Shown one piece after another: positions 43,401 to 52,343 of a stretch of 64,000 bases of DNA. A model generated the notes under the pieces. It was not told the DNA's origin. It saw nothing but the letters and a program-made list of their open reading frames with translations, and ran no database searches. The position numbers and the translations under genes are program-made. The stretch is taken from NCBI RefSeq assembly GCF_009184545.1, contig NZ_QJOW01000006.1, forward strand, positions 1 to 64,000. Direction: 5' to 3'. The stretch comes from Halosegnis rubeus (GTDB lineage Archaea; Halobacteriota; Halobacteria; Halobacteriales; Haloarculaceae). Numbering within the stretch: the first letter of the stretch is position 1; every line of letters begins with the position of its first letter.

Positions 43401-43582
43401 AATGGCTGATAGATGAGTCCCGGGAACTCCGCCGGCGAATATCGTACTGCTTCCGTGTCCAGATCCTCCGCTAGCGTCTCGTTGTGAACGGGTTTGAGCA
43501 GCCGCACCCAGTAGTATGGATTCTCGGGCGTGATGCTGAACTCCTGTCTGGCTACCTCGACCGGCGATTTCCGCGTTCCCAT
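40445..43582 (-). CDS. Multidomain protein: TBP-like repeat, propeller-like region, helical repeats, HTH and homing-endonuclease-associated repeats
   Basis: About 1045 residues from the ATG at 43582 (MGTRKSPVEVARQ), chosen because TATA-like GTTTTAATTAG (43605-43615) is about 28 nt upstream. Residues about 10-104 align with one repeat of TATA-binding protein: AVRYSPAEFPGLIYQPLF, then ETFVFINRGAILVDLTSATA and AEDSIDDLLSTLVARG. Residues about 160-375 contain WD/propeller-like strands (TVVVYDETGAQIFETDV, TISPDGRQFGYAG). Residues about 385-740 are HEAT/ARM-type helices (LFETLAKETPSAFEPTLDQL). Then follow an XRE-like HTH (IPRSELAEQAGCSDNRLRAI) and one or two homing-endonuclease-associated repeats (GRPTTSDIDEHSEYSYHYYK to FDAADIS). 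I know of no described protein with this order. A regulator or DNA-damage/defence scaffold is possible. Confidence 0.75.
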   Translation of the reverse strand: MGTRKSPVEVARQEFSITPENPYYWVRLLKPVHNETLAEDLDTEAVRYSPAEFPGLIYQPLFGDETFVFINRGAILVDLTSATAEEAEDSIDDLLSTLVARGVLDGANRTEIEAISPGQLSTDGVAATEEEDGIDLTVSIPNIMQSMVRRPLFDPRDRLVVPDTDLTLLFDDLADGERIRYEYAGNQGFLELTASPDGATFTGIDTDEHIGLVFTRDRLRYQFETPESRFCSVSNSGAMILTTSFTDATVVVYDETGAQIFETDVASIDDVTISPDGRQFGYAGHMADLNQEVVILCERLDDGTVAQTTVTDYGSIEYDSERGGFRVAEQSKDVFTALLAPDGTVMEEYDHETSRGNVNELLTRLAKQPTEDDDIVADIRVAVQEEPALFAPHIPSFVKRLADNEFPQGPTTDIPRLFETLAKETPSAFEPTLDQLFELLERPDVGHQPESAVAVLQQLLENGVAQERIVERLDRLVATNDEDRQRWALQALQGLPAADLVGYEATLDQLLELLDREMPPKMMLPVTAVFSVHERQEGGAAIAENIVAADKTDVLMTLLQYGHNRRGGVIGSGLTATVSASLDDSETSSEEPAERNVDLGGRELYYLNQRVATLLSTVASKRPDALVPHLGRLLLDVNTEGESMEVVRKNAVDIVETLVEQDPDRLEVAAERNADLIVKLLNHDEARAGTLGVQLAALAGTERTQQEIRQIAETPSHQLWNDATDALDQIGSDTDSDRDAPDGSGGDSDAVPEPLTRVAQFPVDSTVALSLPRPEDIERYREDANKERSDIERRGEEAQRIHRSYIAALENGAVSPRLSVLADVVFATTPDENVTAAFPTGPRIRARREELDIPRSELAEQAGCSDNRLRAIETNQADPQAHELDRIVGALEGRDVEGTYPVRDTVREAWIEYGTALAEALGRFPKSGEMVHSQDVEGNPTLSEADIGFNGSESVYLDVEIPEVPHWSVFDGWGELLAALHVDTEYRSSGSPLRSTLIEELREIDEVIDGRPTTSDIDEHSEYSYHYYKKEFGGIRDAFDAADIS

Positions 43583-43604
43583 ACATATCAAAGCAGCTGG
43601 ACGT

Positions 43605-43615
43605 CTAATTAAAAC
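43605..43615 (-). promoter_or_regulatory. TATA box of the TBP-like multidomain gene
   Basis: Minus-strand TTTTAATTAG lies about 24-33 nt upstream of the ATG at 43582. The site is of special interest because the encoded protein carries a TBP-like repeat. Confidence 0.5.
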
Positions 43616-43918
43616 ACACGCCACCCGCCCGAGCATCGGCAGCCGATGCGTGTCGGCCGACGGTTACGAGAACCGGATCTACGCTCTTGTGTAGCACATT
43701 GTTGATGTCGAGCAGTTTTTCGGTTCTTTGATGAACTGAGTGAGACTAGAACCCGGTCGTTGGAAAATTAGACGGGCAGTTTTTGTTCCGGTTCCTCTCC
43801 GGAGAGTTGTATCAACAATCTCTTACGGAAGAGCGATTTTCGTTTTTTTTTTCGTCCGCAAAGTCTTCAACGGCACGCGGCTATCAGCACCTGTACTTAA
43901 GTACACTCTTGGCGGTCG
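43616..43918. other. Intergenic region between the TBP-like gene and the addA-like gene
   Basis: No coding frame is convincing. A ten-T run occurs at 43843-43852 and a perfect palindrome GTACTTAAGTAC at 43893-43904, 15 bp after the end of the addA-like gene. The T run would serve a plus-strand transcript only. Confidence 0.35.
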
Positions 43919-46900
43919 TTATCGCTCAATAGATTCGAATTGCCCCCAGATTTCCTCGCCGATTCCCTTTCTTATCGACTCAATCTCATCAGGTGACCAC
44001 TCAACGGCCCATGCGTCATCGAGCGTCGTGAACATGAGTGAAACCCGGACGCTACGGCCAGTCTCCTGTTGGTTCAACGCAATCGCATAGGCCTTCATCT
44101 GATTCTCGTAATACTCCGCGTCAGCTTCCAGTTCCTCAGGTGTGACATCACCTGTCTTGTAGTCGATAATATGGTACGCGTCAGGCGTGATGATCAGGTG
44201 GTCTATGAACCCCGATATCTCCCCGCGCTCGAATTCCGCAGTAACATACAATTCGTCGTACTGGTGCTCTACATCGACGTCCGTGGTTTGCTCGTCAACG
44301 TAGTCTATCCCGCGCTGGGCATGAGTACTCACGCGGTTCTGGAGTTCGGGTGAGAGTGAGACCGTAGCCCCCTCGTCAACAAGCGTCTGTTCCATAAGAT
44401 GCGGCCAGTGAGTTTCCGGCGGCCGCAGTTCGCAGAGTCGATGCACCATCTCGCCGAATACGCTCGCGTCGACGCCGTCCGTTTCGATACTCGTTTCCTC
44501 TGTTGAGCGGCTGTCCGATTCGGCCTCTCCGGTTGTTGGGTCCTCTTCACCGTGTCGATTCTCCGGACTCGTCTCGCTATCGTCGGTCTCTTCGACGTAG
44601 ATGGTCCCCGTGTCTTCGTCGAACTGGAGTTCGCCATACTCCCCGTAGAGTGACGCAAGGTCAGTCGCCGAAAACCGAAAGCTGACATCTGGCTTGGGCG
44701 GTCGCGGCGACAGTTCAACGTCGGGGTCGATATCGGGATCAGGTTGCACCTGCTTGGCTGGCGGTGTCGGGAGTGACACGGTGTACGTGCCGTCACCGTA
44801 CGTACGCCGGACGTGGGTATCGGAATCGAGGGCAGTGCACACGTCCTCGGTGAGGAGTTCTGGCTGCACCCAGTCGCGCCAACTCGATGCTGACTCAGGG
44901 TCCGGTTCCTCGAGATCCGTCATCGTTGGTTCCTCGGTCTCTCCAGCTGCCTCGTGGAGGCCGCTCAGGAGCAGATGGTCTCGTGCTCGTGTGCAGGCCA
45001 CGTAGAGTACGCGTTTCTCTTCGGCGCGTTCTTCGGCGCGACGGCGCTCACGAATCGTGTCACGGGCGATCGTATCCACCATCTCGAACGGGTCGTCCGG
45101 GCTTGGTGCCTTCATTCCGACTGCGTGCTGGCCACCAATCTGCTCGAACTCGACTTTCCCGCCGCCCAGGGCCGCTTCATCCTTGAACTCGCGACCGATC
45201 CCCGGGACGACGACGAACGGGAATTCCATTCCCTTGGCGTCGTGGATCGTTAGAATCTGGGCGCCCTCCCCGGTCGTGTCAGCTTCGCTCTCCCGGCCGC
45301 CGAGCTCAATGCGGCGTTCGATCCGACTCACAAGTGTCGTAAGACTCCGAACGCCATCGTCGCTCCATCCGCGAAGCTGTTCGCGGAACTTCTCCACGTT
45401 CGCCATCGCCTGCTGTGGACGCTCGTCGGCGCTGACACTCACCAAGTAGCCTGTATCCTCGAGGATCCGCGTTAGATACGCGGCCCACGACCCGTCGAAT
45501 CCAGCGGGTTCCTCGTCGCCAAGTCCAGCTAAGTGACGCCACTCTTGGAGATACTCGTAGGCATCTTGGAGTTCCTGATGCTCACTCGTCGCGAGTGCGT
45601 CCCACAAAGAGTCGTCATGGAGTTTCAACTGGGCGAGCGTGTCGTCGGTGAGGCCGAATAACGGCGACCGAAGCGCTGCGTAGAGTGCGCGTTCGTCACT
45701 TGGATCGGCGAGAGCCCGGAAGAGGTTCAACAGCGCGGTGATTTCTGTCGATTCGTAGAAGCCGATCCCGGACGCGACCGAATAGGGGACGTCCGCCTCT
45801 TCTAACGCTCGTTCGTACTTTTTGAGGTGGGTGCGGCTGCGGATGAGGATAGCAATATCGCTCGGTTCGATATCCCGTGGCTCCGGTGGTTCATCACTGC
45901 CCTCTGTCTCTTCTTGACTATTCAGTCCGCGTTCTGGAGCGGGTTCACTCTCGCTACTATCGTCATCTGTTTCGTCCTCCTCGGGGTAGACCTGAAGTGG
46001 TTCAGCCAGTATCTGGGAGAGACGGGCGGCGAGCGCCATCGCCTCCAACTCTGTGTCGTGTTCCGGCTCGGCTGTGGCAAAGTCCGCGTAGTGATCGCAG
46101 TGATGTTCTCTGAGGTCGGCATCGGTTGGCACCGTGAGGTACTCCACAGTACCGAGATCCGCTGGATCGTCGCGATCGGCTGTCAGGGATTGGGGGGCCG
46201 CTTCGTAGGGCTCACCGTCTTCGTCGAAGATGGCCTCGAAGAGTTCGTTGATCGACTCCAGCACCGTCGGCAGCGTTCGGAAGTTCGTCGAAAGTTGGTC
46301 GTCATCATCGCTTTCTGTACCCGTGTTTCGAGCGTCTTGGGACACCTGCTCGAGAGTGGTGGCCGTTTCGCGGAACTGCGTGACGTCGGCGTTTCGGAAG
46401 CGATAGATGCTCTGTTTGACGTCGCCCACGACGAACACGTTCTGGGCATCGAACGTTTCCCCGTCGCTGGCCGTCAGGAGCTTGATGAGGTCCCACTGGC
46501 GTGGGTCAGTATCCTGGAACTCGTCGACCATCACGTACTCGAACTGCTCCCGTAACTCCTCGCGAATGTCGGCGTTCTCCGGTGCTTGGAGGAAGTCAAC
46601 GGTGTAGGAAATCTGGTCGGTGAAGTCGACAGCGTTCTGCCGATCTTTCCGTTCCTCGTACTCAGCAGCCGCGATTTGGGTCAGCTCTGCGAGCGCCTGG
46701 ACGAACGGGAAGCTGTTCGATTCGATCTCCAGATCCACGTTGACGGCGTACTCCTCGGGCTGGAGTGTTTCGACCAGTGTCTCAAACGCGCTGTCGAACT
46801 CCGCCTTTCGGGGATGGTCTCCCCACCGCGTGTTGGCCCCCGTATAGCCTGCGTAGCGTTCCCCACTACCCTTGGTGAGGTGCATACTGAGCTCCGCAAT

Positions 46901-47752
46901 CGTCGACTGCTTGGCTCGGGATGAAACACCATCATCGAACCCAGCGTCAAGTCGATCCACGACTCCTTCCGCACGCTGCCAGGTCTGTCCCCCGGTCTCG
47001 ATATCTGGGGGGTCCTCAACGAACTCGCGCAGGGTAGCCGCAGCCGCGACGAAGTCGGGGTGGGCCAGCCGCTCGGCGGCTTCATCCGGATCGATCGGAT
47101 GCAGGGCCGACTCAACGAACGAGATGTATTCCTCCTCCGTGGCGTCCGCCCACCGATCAGCCCACTCAAGACTCTCCGGTCGCTCGCCCAGCAGATCGGT
47201 CAGGACGTCCTGGAGCTGGCTTCGAGAGAACCGCCGGGCTAGCGTTTGCGTTGCCTCGTGGTTCTCGTATTCTTCGAGGACGCTACCAACCGTATCGTGG
47301 ATCAGTGCGGTCGTCTCGTTTTCGTCTAGCGTATCGAAGCCAGGATCCACGGCGTCAATCGTCAGCGCGTGTTCGCGCAGCAGCCGAGCACAGAACCCAT
47401 GGAGCGTGTGGATGTACCCTTGCTCGAGTTCATCCGCAACCGTACGCCAGGCATCGAACTCCCCGACATCGAGTGACTCAATGCGATCTGTGATTTCCGT
47501 TCGGACGCTCTCCTCGAGATCGTTTGCTGCCCGTTCGGTGAACGTCGTCGTAAGGATGTGCTCAGGTAGCAGCTGGGCCTCACCAGTCCCGCCGTCGGTT
47601 TGTTCCGCGAGCGACTGTTCGATCATCTCCAGGTATCGGGCGGTCAGCGTGGTGGTCTTGCCCGTTCCTGCCCCGGCTGTGAGGGTTACATTCCGGTCAA
47701 GGGCATCGACAGCCCGTTGCTGTTCATCGGTCAGGTCCTCGTAGGAGACCAT
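43919..47752 (-). CDS. AddA-like UvrD/Rep helicase with C-terminal RecB-type nuclease
   Basis: 1277 residues of superfamily 1A helicase. Motif I is TLTAGAGTGKTTTLTARYLE (about 22-41), motif II is VMVDEFQDTDPRQWDLIKLL, motif III is VFVVGDVKQSIYRFRNADV, motif IV is IAILIRSRTHLKKYERALE, and motifs V/VI are ILTIHDAKGMEFPFVVVPG and VLYVACTRARDHLLL. The C-terminus carries the PD-(D/E)XK nuclease: GFIDHLIITPDAYHIIDYKT (about 1180-1199) with D, D and K in place. This is the AddA layout. AddA unwinds and degrades DNA ends with AddB. Its ATG is 2 bp after the stop of the AddB-like gene, so the pair is one transcript with AddB first. Confidence 0.92.
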   Translation of the reverse strand: MVSYEDLTDEQQRAVDALDRNVTLTAGAGTGKTTTLTARYLEMIEQSLAEQTDGGTGEAQLLPEHILTTTFTERAANDLEESVRTEITDRIESLDVGEFDAWRTVADELEQGYIHTLHGFCARLLREHALTIDAVDPGFDTLDENETTALIHDTVGSVLEEYENHEATQTLARRFSRSQLQDVLTDLLGERPESLEWADRWADATEEEYISFVESALHPIDPDEAAERLAHPDFVAAAATLREFVEDPPDIETGGQTWQRAEGVVDRLDAGFDDGVSSRAKQSTIAELSMHLTKGSGERYAGYTGANTRWGDHPRKAEFDSAFETLVETLQPEEYAVNVDLEIESNSFPFVQALAELTQIAAAEYEERKDRQNAVDFTDQISYTVDFLQAPENADIREELREQFEYVMVDEFQDTDPRQWDLIKLLTASDGETFDAQNVFVVGDVKQSIYRFRNADVTQFRETATTLEQVSQDARNTGTESDDDDQLSTNFRTLPTVLESINELFEAIFDEDGEPYEAAPQSLTADRDDPADLGTVEYLTVPTDADLREHHCDHYADFATAEPEHDTELEAMALAARLSQILAEPLQVYPEEDETDDDSSESEPAPERGLNSQEETEGSDEPPEPRDIEPSDIAILIRSRTHLKKYERALEEADVPYSVASGIGFYESTEITALLNLFRALADPSDERALYAALRSPLFGLTDDTLAQLKLHDDSLWDALATSEHQELQDAYEYLQEWRHLAGLGDEEPAGFDGSWAAYLTRILEDTGYLVSVSADERPQQAMANVEKFREQLRGWSDDGVRSLTTLVSRIERRIELGGRESEADTTGEGAQILTIHDAKGMEFPFVVVPGIGREFKDEAALGGGKVEFEQIGGQHAVGMKAPSPDDPFEMVDTIARDTIRERRRAEERAEEKRVLYVACTRARDHLLLSGLHEAAGETEEPTMTDLEEPDPESASSWRDWVQPELLTEDVCTALDSDTHVRRTYGDGTYTVSLPTPPAKQVQPDPDIDPDVELSPRPPKPDVSFRFSATDLASLYGEYGELQFDEDTGTIYVEETDDSETSPENRHGEEDPTTGEAESDSRSTEETSIETDGVDASVFGEMVHRLCELRPPETHWPHLMEQTLVDEGATVSLSPELQNRVSTHAQRGIDYVDEQTTDVDVEHQYDELYVTAEFERGEISGFIDHLIITPDAYHIIDYKTGDVTPEELEADAEYYENQMKAYAIALNQQETGRSVRVSLMFTTLDDAWAVEWSPDEIESIRKGIGEEIWGQFESIER

Positions 47753-47754
47753 CG

Positions 47755-50700
47755 TTACTCCACCCCTACGACGTCTTCGAGATCGTGATTCCTGGCTTTC
47801 AGCGGCACGTACGCTGACGCACCCGTGTCGTCGATTGCTTCGATAACTTCCTTCCGCTGGTGCGAGCGGACGTCACAGACGTGTGCGTAGTCACAGTATC
47901 GACATCCGGCGTCCGATGGATCGAGGACTGTCGGATGGAATCGACCCTCTTCGATTCCTGAGGCGAGTTCTCCAAGGCGTTGTGGGGTTGTCTCCTCGAT
48001 GAACCGTCGGAACGCCTCGTGTGTCTCGAAGTATGGGTAGGAGTGACGGAGTAGCGGCGTATCGACGTCGTCGCTCCCATGGTAGACTGCCATCTCCTGT
48101 GAGGTGAGGAGTCCGCTGCGAGAATTGACTGAACTCGGAGGCGAGACCTGGTAGTACGCGCCACCGACTACTTCGACATCGTCGAGTGCCTCTTCGGCCA
48201 TCAACGCGTACAGCTGCAGTTGGAATTTCAGCCCGCTCAGCGCCTCACTTTCGCTGGGGATTGAGCTTCCAGTTTTGTAATCCCGAACGACAACCTGTGT
48301 TGGGTCTGTTCCAGGGACCGTCTCGACGCGGTCGATGAGTCCATGAATGGGGACCGAGCCGTGTGGTGTCTCGATCTCTGCGGGGTCGTCGCTGAGTGGT
48401 GTGCCTGCGTCGTAGGGATTACCGACCCGGCCTTCGAACCACGTTGGTCGGGCGGTCGTCTTTGCGGGTTCGTCCGCCTCGTGGTCGAGGAACCGATAGA
48501 ATAGCCCTCGCGCAACAGGACGACTGTCCTGTGTCTTATGAGGACCATAGTACGGATTGGTGTCCGGAGTTCCGAGTCCCGCGAGTACGGAGGTCAACCA
48601 TTCTTCTTGGAACGATGTCTGGGCGCGGTCGTCGAATGCTTCGTCAAGCCGCTCAAGGGCAATGTCGAGGAGCTGTTGTTGCCGCGTTTCGAAGTCGCCA
48701 CCTGGGTGAACTGGATCGCTTCCCCCCGACTGTAACGACAGGTAGTAGTGTTCGAGCACGTCGTGGATGTACGAACCCCGGTCGCTCGCGTCGGGTTCCC
48801 GCGTTAAGCGATCTGGTGCTTCGATACCGAGGACGCGGCGCATGTAGTACTTGAACCCACAAGCAGCATATGTCTCCAACCGACTCGGACTGTACGGCTC
48901 GCGGTCGAGCGTATCGTGAATCTGGGAGACGGTCTCTTCTGTGAGCTGGCCATCGTAGGGCGTCAGTTCGGGACCGGCTCGTGCCGCGGCACAAACAATA
49001 CCAGCCTGAACACGGGCCTGTTGGGTGGTGCTAAACGAACCGGCTTCGACTGCTTCAGTGAGTAGGTCGTGGACTCGTTCTTCGGATGTCTCGGGAAGCA
49101 CGTCGCCGACTGCCCGCTGCACGTCTTCTTGACATCCTGGCTCGCTGTCAGCTGGCTCGATAGTCACCTCCGAGAGATCGACAAGCCGCCGAAGTTCGGT
49201 CAGGATATCTGCTTCGACGTGTGGTTCACCACTAGCACTCTGCTGGGGGATGGAGAGATGAATTGATGCTGTACTCCCGAGGAGTACGCTCAAGTGATAC
49301 CGTGCCTCTGTAGAGACATCTGTCTGCTCGAAGTCTGGATGTGACTCGTAGATGGGTCGTGTGAAAGCGGTTCGCTCCGGATCTGAGGGGAACTGTGTCG
49401 TCGTCAGCCCGAGAACGTATACCTGTTCGAACTCCCGAAGGGTAGCTTCGGCGAGACTACAGACAACGACGCTCTCCTCGGATGGCCGTGTGCTCTGCTG
49501 GATCGAGACGCCATGGAGCGCGCGCTCAAGCCGCTCAACGCTGTCACCGATTTCGGGGTCCGCCAACGGTGTTGTAAGGGCGAGGGTCTCAAGGATCCGG
49601 TCGAGACGGTCACGAGCACGCAGTTCACGGTCCCGAAGTGGAGATGAGAGTTTTTGTTCACCTTCTAGTGCCGCTGAGACGCCGAGACGCTCAAGGAGGG
49701 CGTCAAGTTGGCCGGGGAGTTCCTCTAGTGACACCTCTGATAGAGCGGCTGCATCCCGAGTCAGGGAAGTGACCGTTGCCGCGAGACTGCCGTCAACGTG
49801 TTCGAGAGTCGATTCAAGCCGATTTGTCTCTGCCCTAGCTGCTACCCGAGCGAGTTCGTGGTAATCGAGGTTCTCTCCCGTTCGCGTAATGGTGACTAGT
49901 GGGTTCGTGAGAAGATCGAGGAGCGTGTCGATGCTACGAGGTTCCTGTGCGAGTTGGCAGACTGCCTGGACGACATCGCCTAGGGCTGTTTCGGAAAGGG
50001 GAATCTCGGTTTGTAGATTGAACGGGAGTTCGTACATTTCGAAAGCTTCCCGTACCTGGTCAGCGTATTGCACCGGATTCGTGAGGACGACGCCGATAGC
50101 GTCGGCCGACGTTCCTGTCGCGATTCGACTCCGGATATCTCGAGCGACAGTTCGGATCTCGTCGGGGACTGTTTCCGGTTCGGTGAGCGTCAGATCCAGC
50201 GCTGCCGCGTTGATATCGCTGGTTGCCGGCGACTGGCGGGGATGCCGATAGAGACTGCGAGTGATGCGCCGTCGCGCTTCGAGAGTTGACGAGACAGGCT
50301 CATCGTGGTGCTGTCGAACGAAGTCCAGGTCGGAATACGTCTCTAGCGCTCGTTTGGCGCCTGTATCAACACCCGGGGCCGAGTCCTCGTCGATCTGCTT
50401 GGGGAGGAGAGCGATCGCCGGCCAGGTGTCAACGAGTCGTTCGAGGAAGTCTACTTCTAGAGCGTCGAATCGCGTGAACCCACTGAGAACAACGGCCTCG
50501 ACTGAGGGGAATACGTTTGTGAGCGAGGTTTCTGCTGTCGTGGCGTGGTGCATTCGCTCGGTACGGTATGTTTCCGGGAGTTCATCAGCAAGGAGTGTCT
50601 GTCGGGCAGATTCGATCTCTTCCGCCAGTTCGGCGACGTAGCCCGCGCGGTCGCCCACACCCTCCTGTTCGAGACGCTGCCGCATTGCGTCCGGTGAGAG

Positions 50701-51105
50701 CAGTCCAGCGAACTCTAGTTCGGTGAAAAGGGTCTCGGCTTCCTGGACGAGCCCTGCTCGGGGGAACTGGTCGCCGGTGTTGAGTGGATTCGTAGACGAT
50801 GAGATCTCTTCGACCCCAAGCTCGACGAGTCGGAAGAGGAGCGGTCGGTCAACGTGAGTTACCCGGCCCTTGTACTGATCCTGTTCATAGCACTGTGAAG
50901 CAAGATTGTCCAACGTGTCGACACGGAGCCCAGCAGAGGGGCCAAACTCCATCCAGCGATCTTTCGTTGCGTCCTCTGGGTGTTCCGGCTGACTAATGTA
51001 GAGAATACTTTCAGGCTGTGTTCCCACACTCTCACTAAGAATATCGAATGCCTGTGATTCAAGCTCAGGTAAATCAGGTCCAGTAAGTAACAGCCGGCGA
51101 GACAT
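47755..51105 (-). CDS. AddB-like protein with Fe-S type RecB nuclease domain
   Basis: About 1116 residues from the ATG at 51105 (MSRRLLLTGPDLPELESQAF); the longer frame upstream starts at 51189 but TATA-like ACATTAATG lies at about 51128-51138. The N-terminus is a degenerate SF1 helicase-like region without a canonical Walker A (LLLTGPDLPEL). The C-terminus has the RecB nuclease: VVVRDYKTGSSIP (about 935-947) and QLQLYALM (QxxxY). A first cysteine (TYAACGFKYYMRRVLG) and CRYCDYAHVC near the end would hold a 4Fe-4S cluster, the hallmark of AddB. Together with the downstream AddA-like gene it makes a dual-nuclease end-processing machine, unusual in archaea but seen in haloarchaea. Confidence 0.9.
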   Translation of the reverse strand: MSRRLLLTGPDLPELESQAFDILSESVGTQPESILYISQPEHPEDATKDRWMEFGPSAGLRVDTLDNLASQCYEQDQYKGRVTHVDRPLLFRLVELGVEEISSSTNPLNTGDQFPRAGLVQEAETLFTELEFAGLLSPDAMRQRLEQEGVGDRAGYVAELAEEIESARQTLLADELPETYRTERMHHATTAETSLTNVFPSVEAVVLSGFTRFDALEVDFLERLVDTWPAIALLPKQIDEDSAPGVDTGAKRALETYSDLDFVRQHHDEPVSSTLEARRRITRSLYRHPRQSPATSDINAAALDLTLTEPETVPDEIRTVARDIRSRIATGTSADAIGVVLTNPVQYADQVREAFEMYELPFNLQTEIPLSETALGDVVQAVCQLAQEPRSIDTLLDLLTNPLVTITRTGENLDYHELARVAARAETNRLESTLEHVDGSLAATVTSLTRDAAALSEVSLEELPGQLDALLERLGVSAALEGEQKLSSPLRDRELRARDRLDRILETLALTTPLADPEIGDSVERLERALHGVSIQQSTRPSEESVVVCSLAEATLREFEQVYVLGLTTTQFPSDPERTAFTRPIYESHPDFEQTDVSTEARYHLSVLLGSTASIHLSIPQQSASGEPHVEADILTELRRLVDLSEVTIEPADSEPGCQEDVQRAVGDVLPETSEERVHDLLTEAVEAGSFSTTQQARVQAGIVCAAARAGPELTPYDGQLTEETVSQIHDTLDREPYSPSRLETYAACGFKYYMRRVLGIEAPDRLTREPDASDRGSYIHDVLEHYYLSLQSGGSDPVHPGGDFETRQQQLLDIALERLDEAFDDRAQTSFQEEWLTSVLAGLGTPDTNPYYGPHKTQDSRPVARGLFYRFLDHEADEPAKTTARPTWFEGRVGNPYDAGTPLSDDPAEIETPHGSVPIHGLIDRVETVPGTDPTQVVVRDYKTGSSIPSESEALSGLKFQLQLYALMAEEALDDVEVVGGAYYQVSPPSSVNSRSGLLTSQEMAVYHGSDDVDTPLLRHSYPYFETHEAFRRFIEETTPQRLGELASGIEEGRFHPTVLDPSDAGCRYCDYAHVCDVRSHQRKEVIEAIDDTGASAYVPLKARNHDLEDVVGVE

Positions 51106-51271
51106 ACTCCATCCGTTACCCGAGCGAGGCATTAATGTTCGGGAGTAACTGGAGAAGAAACGGTGTTTAAATACATTTACAGCTGACAACTTTATGTTCT
51201 CGATATCTTCAGCCGTCTTTTCGATCGGTCATTAGGACCCCGTGGTCGACGAACTTAGGCTGATGACGGGT

Positions 51272-52213
51272 TCATAGAGACAGAATTGTACGATCAACAG
51301 ACACCATGGTCGATTCGGGCGGCGCAGTTCGATAGTGAATTACACCACTGGCGAAATCGATATCCACGGTAGATCGGCGGCATTCCGAATCGAACTCAGT
51401 ACCACTTGGACTGAGTACTCCCCGACCGGACACCCGATGGATGTCTGGACGGTCGAGAAGCGAACGGACGACGTCGTCCTGGAGGAGATCCTCTCCCGCG
51501 CTCGGTTCGTCACTCGAGAGTTCGATCTGATCCGTATTGGCAGTCGGCCGACGTACACCGAGGGTGAGCTGGTGGTACCCCTGGACAAGACTCGACTCTA
51601 AGGACGCCAAGAACTCGGGCTCAAGAAAGTCAAGCCGCTTCGCTGAATCGATCGAGCCGATGCCAACCAGCTTGCCGCTGGTCGCCGCAGCGCTCTCTGG
51701 GGTCGGAGCTCGGACTGCCAAGACGTCGAAGCCCGAGTCGAACGTTGCAACAGTCGTGTGACGGTCTCCCTCAGAGACAGATAACTGCGACTGCGCGCCA
51801 CCATCGGGGACGCTGAAGACGAGATAGGTCCGTTCGAACAGCTCATCGACGGCACGGAGTTGGACGCCATATGACGATCCGTCCACGAGATCGTCGAACA
51901 TCGGAGCCGAAACCTGCTCCAGTCCAGATAGCCGGAAGTAGTGGGTGGTCTGCGGAGCGGCATAGCGAACTTGGTCGGCAAGGCGCTCGTGTTCGACTGG
52001 GGAGAGTTCCGCGATTAGCCGGTCGCGTTCCCACGAGCCGTCCGCGTCGATGTCGGTCGCCTGCAGCGCCGCCGGCAAAAGCCCCCGCGTGTCGACGGCC
52101 CGGAGGACCGCCTTCGCGGATGCATCCATCGTGGTCGGGTCGACAGGGAGCTCCACGGAGTAACTCTCCACAAGGACGGGCAAACCAGTTTCGTCTTCTT
52201 CGGACGCTGCCAT
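51272..52213 (-). CDS. Unrecognised haloarchaeal protein divergent from the methylase cluster
   Basis: 313 residues, acidic, soluble. It is mostly strand-rich (LVESYSVELPVDPTTMDASA, LVFSVPDGGAQSQLSVSEGD, FDVLAVRAPTPESAAAT, VDIDFASGVIHYRT) with an N-terminal helical portion (AVLRAVDTRGLLPAALQATD). No catalytic or metal motif is visible. It is transcribed away from the DUF1156 methylase gene from a shared promoter region (52214-52343) with a strong TATA CTTTATATA at 52246-52254. Its constant position at the head of the cluster in this window suggests a regulator or accessory subunit, but that is inference only. Confidence 0.65.
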   Translation of the reverse strand: MAASEEDETGLPVLVESYSVELPVDPTTMDASAKAVLRAVDTRGLLPAALQATDIDADGSWERDRLIAELSPVEHERLADQVRYAAPQTTHYFRLSGLEQVSAPMFDDLVDGSSYGVQLRAVDELFERTYLVFSVPDGGAQSQLSVSEGDRHTTVATFDSGFDVLAVRAPTPESAAATSGKLVGIGSIDSAKRLDFLEPEFLASLESSLVQGYHQLTLGVRRPTANTDQIELSSDEPSAGEDLLQDDVVRSLLDRPDIHRVSGRGVLSPSGTEFDSECRRSTVDIDFASGVIHYRTAPPESTMVSVDRTILSL

Positions 52214-52245
52214 GCCGTGGGGTGCGGTCCCGGCGTGATTTGGCT

Positions 52246-52254
52246 CTTTATATA
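52246..52254 (-). promoter_or_regulatory. TATA box of the divergent DUF1156 / unknown promoter region
   Basis: TATATAAAG on the minus strand lies about 33-41 nt before the ATG at 52213. On the plus strand, TATTTTATTT at about 52299-52308 is placed about 40 nt before the methylase ATG at 52344. Two back-to-back promoters fit. Confidence 0.5.
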
Positions 52255-52343
52255 CCCGCAGACATGCGAGTCGACGACATTCAAGATCGCCGGAGGCTGG
52301 TATTTTATTTGTCCGGGTAAGGAATTGCTCTATAGATCACTCG

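Noticed and set aside
43843-43852. Ten-T run as a terminator of the addA-like transcript
   Set aside because: The run is on the plus strand, whereas both flanking genes are transcribed on the minus strand, so it cannot be their U-tract terminator.
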